Shown here piece after piece: positions 15,208-18,779 of a DNA stretch of 18,779 nt. The stretch's first letter is position 1, and each line of letters starts with the position of its first letter. The position numbers and the translations under genes were made by a program. Under the pieces are notes generated by a model that saw only the letters and a program-made list of their open reading frames with translations, ran no database searches and was not told where the DNA came from. The stretch comes from Clostridiales bacterium (lineage in GTDB: Bacteria; Bacillota; Clostridia; Oscillospirales; Oscillospiraceae): contig SFPN01000032.1 of the NCBI GenBank assembly GCA_004551945.1, forward strand, positions 1-18,779, written 5' to 3'.

Positions 15208-15241
15208 TTGACAGGATAGCACACCCATGATATCCTGTCAA
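15208..15241. promoter_or_regulatory. Mirror-image divergent promoters for tetR and MATE
   Basis: TTGACAGGATA (15208-15218) and TATCCTGTCAA (15231-15241) are perfect 11-bp inverted repeats 12 bases apart. Each strand reads TTGACA-N17-TATCCT, so the -35 box of each promoter meets the -10 box of the other. Only one polymerase can occupy the site at a time. The repeat could also be a regulator binding site. Confidence 0.7.
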
Positions 15242-15266
15242 CATCATCATGCCGGGGGGAGTTTTC

Positions 15267-15872
15267 ATGGCGCAGAACACCAGAGAGGACATCATTGCCT
15301 GTGCCCGCCGCCTGTTTGAGGAGCGGGGCTACAACGGGGTCTCCATGCGGGACATTGCCGGGTCGCTGGGTATCAGCGTGGGCAACCTGACCTACCACTT
15401 TAAGAAAAAGGAGTCCCTTCTGGAGGCCATCCTCCTCTCCGCCGGGCAGACCCGGCAGAAGCTTCCGCCTCCCCAAACCCTGGAGGAACTGCGGCAGTAC
15501 TTTCTCCACATGCTGGAGGTCCAGCAGACCTACGCCTTCTACTTCGACAGCTACCACCAGCTGGCCCAGACCTCCCCCACCCTGGCCCGGATTCAGCAGG
15601 AGCTGCTGGGCGGGGTGGCCGCTGACCTGCAAACGGCGCTCACCCACCTGCGCGCCAGCGGCCTGCTGACCCCAGAGGCCTACCCCGGCCAGACCCCGGC
15701 CCTGGTGCGCACCCTCACCGTCCTGCTCATGAGCCGTCTGCCCGGGGAGGACCGCCGGACCACGGGACCGGCGGGTGTCCAGACCGTTCTGAACAGCTTG
15801 CAGGGGGTGCTCTATCCCCTGCTCACGGAGGCGGGAAAGAAGTCCCTTGATTCTCTTTGTCCACCGGTTTAA
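15267..15872 (+). CDS. TetR/AcrR family transcriptional regulator
   Basis: This is a 201-residue repressor. The N-terminal DNA-binding domain carries the helix-turn-helix VSMRDIAGSLGISVGNLTYHFKKKESL (about 25-51), typical of TetR proteins. The C-terminal region is all-helical with no close relative I can name and should bind the inducer. The start MAQNTRED was chosen because GGGGGGAG ends 5 bases upstream; an ATG 18 bases earlier (MPGGVF) would overlap that site. It is divergent from the MATE pump and is its likely repressor, also controlling itself through the shared palindromic region. A bidirectional terminator follows directly after the stop. Confidence 0.92.
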   Translation: MAQNTREDIIACARRLFEERGYNGVSMRDIAGSLGISVGNLTYHFKKKESLLEAILLSAGQTRQKLPPPQTLEELRQYFLHMLEVQQTYAFYFDSYHQLAQTSPTLARIQQELLGGVAADLQTALTHLRASGLLTPEAYPGQTPALVRTLTVLLMSRLPGEDRRTTGPAGVQTVLNSLQGVLYPLLTEAGKKSLDSLCPPV

Positions 15873-15873
15873 C

Positions 15874-15909
15874 AAGAGGTGTCTCAAAAAATTTGAGACA
15901 CCTCTTTTC
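15874..15909. terminator. Bidirectional terminator after tetR
   Basis: AAGAGGTGTCTCAAA (15874-15888) and TTTGAGACACCTCTT (15892-15906) pair perfectly over 15 bp with an AAA loop, followed by TTCTTA. The other strand also ends in T-rich sequence, so it serves both tetR and the recQ remnant. Confidence 0.9.
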
Positions 15910-16291
15910 TTAGGCTTTTTCGTAATCTGCAATGGCCTGCAAAAATACTTCGCCGTACTTTTCCAGCTTCTTCTGGCCCACGCCGCTGACCTCCCCCATC
16001 TCCTCCATGGTCCGGGGGCGCCTGGCGGCCATGTCCTCCATGGCGAACATCCCCCGGCAGTTGCCGCAGCTGCCGCAAGTATCATCGTGTTCCTGGCCGA
16101 AATAGTCCAGGATGTACCCCCGCAGACAGTCCGTGGTCTTGCAGTAGCCCACCATGGCATCCAGCCGCCGGGATGCCCAGGGCCTTCAGGGCCATCACCT
16201 GGTCCTTCATCAGGGAGATCAGCGGGGAGATCACCAGGGCAACCCCCTCCAGCAGCAGGGCAGGAACCTGGTAGCACAGGAATTTTCCCCC
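15910..16291 (-). pseudogene. recQ: recQ remnant with multiple internal deletions
   Basis: The minus strand carries three joined pieces of a RecQ DNA helicase. The first (16291-16163) starts in motif I as GGKFLCYQVPALL (usually GGGKS, so the Ser is Phe) and runs through ISPLISLMKDQV to GIPAA. It then jumps, with a +1 frame change at about 16162-16168, to the zinc domain LDAMVGYC...CLRGYILDYFG with all four zinc cysteines (CLR and CGSCGNC). A second, in-frame join near 16045 skips the winged helix and the front half of HRDC, leaving MAARRPRTMEEMGEVSGVGQKKLEKYGEVFLQAI and the natural end. The N-terminus, most helicase motifs (II-VI) and an in-frame start are lost. It cannot be a working helicase; another recQ may exist elsewhere. 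Confidence 0.85.
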
Positions 16292-16328
16292 GTTCCGGGT
16301 TTGCCCCGGGAACTTTCCCTTCTTTTCC

Positions 16329-16358
16329 TTTACAAACCCAGGATTCAGGTTGTAAGAT
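16329..16358 (+). promoter_or_regulatory. Promoter of the peptidase-ABC operon
   Basis: TTTACA (16329-16334) and TAAGAT (16353-16358) are 18 bases apart. Transcription should start near 16365, a short leader before the AAGGAGAG ribosome site at 16376-16383. A hairpin GTTCCGGG/CCCGGGAAC (16292-16313) lies just upstream and marks the edge of the recQ remnant. Confidence 0.55.
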
Positions 16359-16391
16359 AGAGAAAACCCCGGAGGAAGGAGAGATTCTGTC

Positions 16392-16865
16392 ATGCCCAGT
16401 CCCAGGATTGTGGATATCCACGCCTATCTGCCGGTGCTCATGGAGCTGGTGGAGCAGGGGGAGTCGGTGACCCTCACCATTACGGGCAGCAGCATGACCC
16501 CCTTCCTGGTCCACGGCCGGGACCAGATCCGCTTTCAGAAGCCAGACCGCCCCCTGCGCCGGGGAGACATGGCCTTCTTCCGGCGGCGGAACGGGGACTA
16601 CGTCATGCACCGGGTCTGCCGGGCTGACCCCACCGGCTACTACTTTGTGGGGGACGGCCAGCAGATCATAGAAGGGCCCATTGCCCCGGATCAAGTGTTC
16701 GGCCTCATCACCCAGGTCTGCCGGAAGGGCAGGTGGATCGGCCCGGGGGACTTCTGGTGGGACTTCTTTGCCGGGGCCTGGCTGACCCTGCGCCCCTGCC
16801 GCCCCTTCCTGCGGAAGCTCTACAGCCTGATCGGAGGTGGTTCCCATCACAGAAAGCAAGAATAA
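16392..16865 (+). CDS. S24/S26 family (signal-peptidase-like) peptidase
   Basis: The 157-residue product has the S24/S26 core: ITGSSMTPFLVHGRDQI with the candidate nucleophile Ser34 (GSSM), then RRGDMAFFRRRNGDYVMHRV (56-75) with His73, and FVGDGQQIIEGPIAPDQVFGLIT, which resembles the later signal peptidase boxes. A lysine at the base position is not seen; the MHRV histidine fits the Ser/His variant found in ER- and SipW-type enzymes. No N-terminal signal anchor is visible, so it may act on a cytosolic leader peptide or be held by the ABC protein. Its end overlaps the exporter gene by up to 29 bases. The ribosome site AAGGAGAG is 8 bases upstream. The precursor substrate is not in this window. 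Confidence 0.83.
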   Translation: MPSPRIVDIHAYLPVLMELVEQGESVTLTITGSSMTPFLVHGRDQIRFQKPDRPLRRGDMAFFRRRNGDYVMHRVCRADPTGYYFVGDGQQIIEGPIAPDQVFGLITQVCRKGRWIGPGDFWWDFFAGAWLTLRPCRPFLRKLYSLIGGGSHHRKQE

Positions 16866-18639
16866 GGCAGAACGGACCCTGTTCGGCTCCGCCGCCCTGG
16901 GAACCCTCTTCCACAAGTGGCGGGACGGCACCTTCCGGGAGCTTCTGGAGGACTGGCGGTGGATTCTGGGTTTTACCAGGCAGTACAAGTGGGCGGTGGC
17001 CTGCTACATCCTGCTGGGGGTGCTCAGCGCCTCCTTCGGGCTGGTGTCGGCGGTGGCCAGCAAGTACACCATCGACATCATCACCGGGTACCAGACCTCC
17101 AAGCTCTCCCTGGTGGTGCTCATCATGGTGGCCTCGGCTCTGGTGGGCATCCTGCTGCGGTGCCTGACCTCCCGGGTGTCCACCAAGATCAGCCTCCATG
17201 TGAACAACGACATTCAGGCCTCCATCTTCGACAAGGTGCTGGACGCGGACTGGTTAGCCCTCAGCAAATACCCCAGCGGCGACGTGCTCAACCGGTTCAA
17301 CAGCGACGTGAACACGGTGGCCGGCAACGCCATCAGCTGGCTGCCCAACGTGGTCATCGGGGTGTACACCTTCGCGGCCACCTTCTGTGTAATCCTATAT
17401 TATAATGTGGTCATGGCCCTCATCGCCCTGGCCAGCGCCCCCTTTCTGATCCTCTCCTCCCGGTACTTTCTCCGGCGGATGCGCCGGCACAACGAGAAGA
17501 TGAAGGAGATGGGCAGCACCCTCATGGCCTACGAGACCGAAGCCTTCTCCAACCTGGACACCATCAAGAGCTTCGGCCTCATGGACCAATACGGCCGGGG
17601 GCTGCGGAGCCTCCAGGCGCGGTGGAAAAAGCTGAGCCTGGACTACAACCTCTTCACCATCCAGACCGACGCGGCCCTGTCCCTGCTGGGGTCCCTGGTG
17701 CAGTTCGCCGCCTTTGGGTACTGCCTGTACCTGCTGTGGACCCATCAGATCGCTTACGGCACCATGACCCTGTTTTTGACTCAAAGCACCAAGCTGTCCT
17801 CCACCTTCAGCAATCTGGTGAACCTGGTGCCCTCCTTCCTGAACAGCGCCGTGTCCGCCCGCCGAATCCGGGAGCTGGTGCAGCTGGAAAAGGAACCCCA
17901 CGACCCGGACAGCGGCCTGCTGGACCCCCTGGCGGAGCAGGGCTTCCAGGTGAAGCTGGACAGCCTGACCTTCGCCTATCAGCCCGGGGAGCCGGTAATC
18001 CGCAAGGCAGATTTTCTGGCAAAGCCGGGGGAGATCGTGGCCCTGGTGGGGCCTTCCGGCGAGGGCAAAACCACCCTCATCCGCCTGATTCTGGGGCTGG
18101 TGCGGCCGGGCGAAGGCCGGGCCTATCTCCGGGGGGCGGACGGAACGGAGGTCGCCATGAACGCCGAGACCCGGCGGCAGTTTTCCTATGTGCCCCAGGG
18201 GAACACAGTGCTGGCGGGGACCATTGCGGACAACCTGCGCCTGGTGAAGGAGGACGCCACCGACCAGGAGCTGGAGGAAGCGCTGAAGCTGGCCTGCGCC
18301 TGGGAGTTTGTGTCCCAGCTGCCCCAGGGAATGCACAGCCCGGTGGGCGAGCGGGGCCGGGGTCTGTCGGAGGGACAGGCCCAGCGCATCGCCATTGCCC
18401 GGGCGATTGTGAAGGACGCGCCGGTGCTGCTGCTGGACGAGGCCACCTCCGCCCTGGACGTGGCCACAGAGCGGCAGGTGCTGCGGAACATCATCCGCAG
18501 CCGGCCCAACAAGACCTGCATCGTCACCACCCACCGGCCCAGCGTGCTGGGTCTGTGCCAGCGGGTGTACCGGGTGAGCCAGGGCCGGGTGCTGGAGCTG
18601 GACCAGGCGGAAGCCGCCCGGCTGGCCATGGATTTTTGA
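16837..18639 (+). CDS. ABC exporter, fused permease and ATP-binding protein
   Basis: This is a 600-residue half-transporter. About six membrane helices fill residues 50-310 (the first is WAVACYILLGVLSASFGLV), followed by an ATPase domain: Walker A GPSGEGKTT (405-413), Q-loop VPQGN, signature LSEGQ (510-514, LSGGQ being usual), Walker B LLLDEATSALD with Asp534/Glu535, and the H-loop VTTHRP. No N-terminal peptidase C39 domain is present; the adjacent S24/S26 peptidase may supply processing. It would dimerise in the cytoplasmic membrane and export a peptide, lipid or drug. The start is uncertain: GTG at 16837 gives the frame used here, but an ideal ribosome site GGAGGTG sits on top of that codon, with an ATC codon 7 bases beyond. 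The gene overlaps the peptidase end, so translation is coupled. Confidence 0.92.
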   Translation: MVPITESKNKAERTLFGSAALGTLFHKWRDGTFRELLEDWRWILGFTRQYKWAVACYILLGVLSASFGLVSAVASKYTIDIITGYQTSKLSLVVLIMVASALVGILLRCLTSRVSTKISLHVNNDIQASIFDKVLDADWLALSKYPSGDVLNRFNSDVNTVAGNAISWLPNVVIGVYTFAATFCVILYYNVVMALIALASAPFLILSSRYFLRRMRRHNEKMKEMGSTLMAYETEAFSNLDTIKSFGLMDQYGRGLRSLQARWKKLSLDYNLFTIQTDAALSLLGSLVQFAAFGYCLYLLWTHQIAYGTMTLFLTQSTKLSSTFSNLVNLVPSFLNSAVSARRIRELVQLEKEPHDPDSGLLDPLAEQGFQVKLDSLTFAYQPGEPVIRKADFLAKPGEIVALVGPSGEGKTTLIRLILGLVRPGEGRAYLRGADGTEVAMNAETRRQFSYVPQGNTVLAGTIADNLRLVKEDATDQELEEALKLACAWEFVSQLPQGMHSPVGERGRGLSEGQAQRIAIARAIVKDAPVLLLDEATSALDVATERQVLRNIIRSRPNKTCIVTTHRPSVLGLCQRVYRVSQGRVLELDQAEAARLAMDF

Positions 18640-18682
18640 GATTGGATATGGAAAGGGTGCGTTGCAAAATAGTGTCTAAGAA

Positions 18683-18729
18683 AAACACCGCGGATAGGAG
18701 TCCGAAAGGGTTTCCTATCCGCGGTGTTT
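18683..18729. terminator. Hairpin after the ABC exporter
   Basis: AAACACCGCGGATAGGA (18683-18699) pairs perfectly with TCCTATCCGCGGTGTTT (18713-18729), a 17-bp stem with a 13-base loop. The stem's AAA/TTT ends supply a short T-run, but the downstream tract is weak. It is the probable end of the operon; the remaining 50 bases are AT-rich and hold no gene. Confidence 0.7.
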
Positions 18730-18779
18730 GCGTTAGAATTAATTTGTGAAGAAAAATCCCAAAACGCAAGATCAGTGTA

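Noticed and set aside
15249..15266. Upstream ATG for the TetR gene (MPGGVF)
   Set aside because: It would place the start on top of the GGGGGGAG ribosome site, and the added residues do not look like a TetR N-terminus; MAQNTRED has proper spacing.
1..18779. tRNA, rRNA, CRISPR arrays, integrase and attachment sites
   Set aside because: I looked for cloverleaf ends, regularly spaced repeats and recombinase motifs and saw none.

Overview
The window reads as a piece of a high-GC, gut-type Firmicutes chromosome, most likely from the Oscillospiraceae (Flavonifractor/Lawsonibacter-like). The grounds are third-position G/C-rich codons, strong GGAGG ribosome sites, a type III glutamine synthetase next to an ANTAR regulator, and several Clostridia-type small families. 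The taxonomic call is inference. There are 14 intact protein genes and one broken one. I see no rRNA, tRNA, CRISPR array, insertion sequence or phage gene.

Layout. Positions 1-3299 (minus strand) hold a compact run of an ANTAR antiterminator-type regulator, a SIR2-like protein, an MFS transporter and a TIGR04076-family small protein, ending in two terminator hairpins. Divergent from it, 3493-7345 (plus strand) holds a nitrogen-assimilation operon: glutamine synthetase III (glnN) and glutamine-dependent asparagine synthetase (asnB). A good promoter and a terminator-like hairpin precede glnN. Positions 7380-10752 (plus) hold a second promoter with hairpins in the leader, a SUV3-like RNA helicase with a C-terminal zinc ribbon, and a tightly linked gene of unknown function. 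Positions 10792-11970 (minus) hold inorganic pyrophosphatase, which starts with GTG, and a DUF1643 protein. Two MATE efflux genes converge at 12096-15176. Between their ends lies a 320-base non-coding block of consecutive hairpins that looks like a small MITE-type element with imperfect terminal inverted repeats and flanking direct repeats.

The second MATE gene is divergent from a TetR regulator. The two share an unusually symmetrical promoter region: an 11-bp inverted repeat that encodes the same TTGACA-N17-TATCCT promoter in both directions, next to a TAGTAC-N3-GTACTA operator candidate. Then follow the deleted remnant of a recQ helicase gene (15910-16291, minus) and a plus-strand pair: an S24/S26-type peptidase with a Ser/His-type active site and a fused ABC exporter overlapping its end. 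The window closes with a 17-bp hairpin.

How the parts may work together. GlnN makes glutamine and AsnB uses it as amide donor, while the adjacent ANTAR protein is of the class that controls nitrogen genes by antitermination at leader hairpins. TetR and MATE form a classic drug-responsive pair. The peptidase and ABC exporter look like a processing and export pair whose substrate is not visible here. The less ordinary signals are the symmetrical divergent promoter, the multi-hairpin element and its solo hairpin relative at 7453, the SIR2-like gene inside a nitrogen-type regulator operon, and the SUV3-like helicase with its unknown partner.
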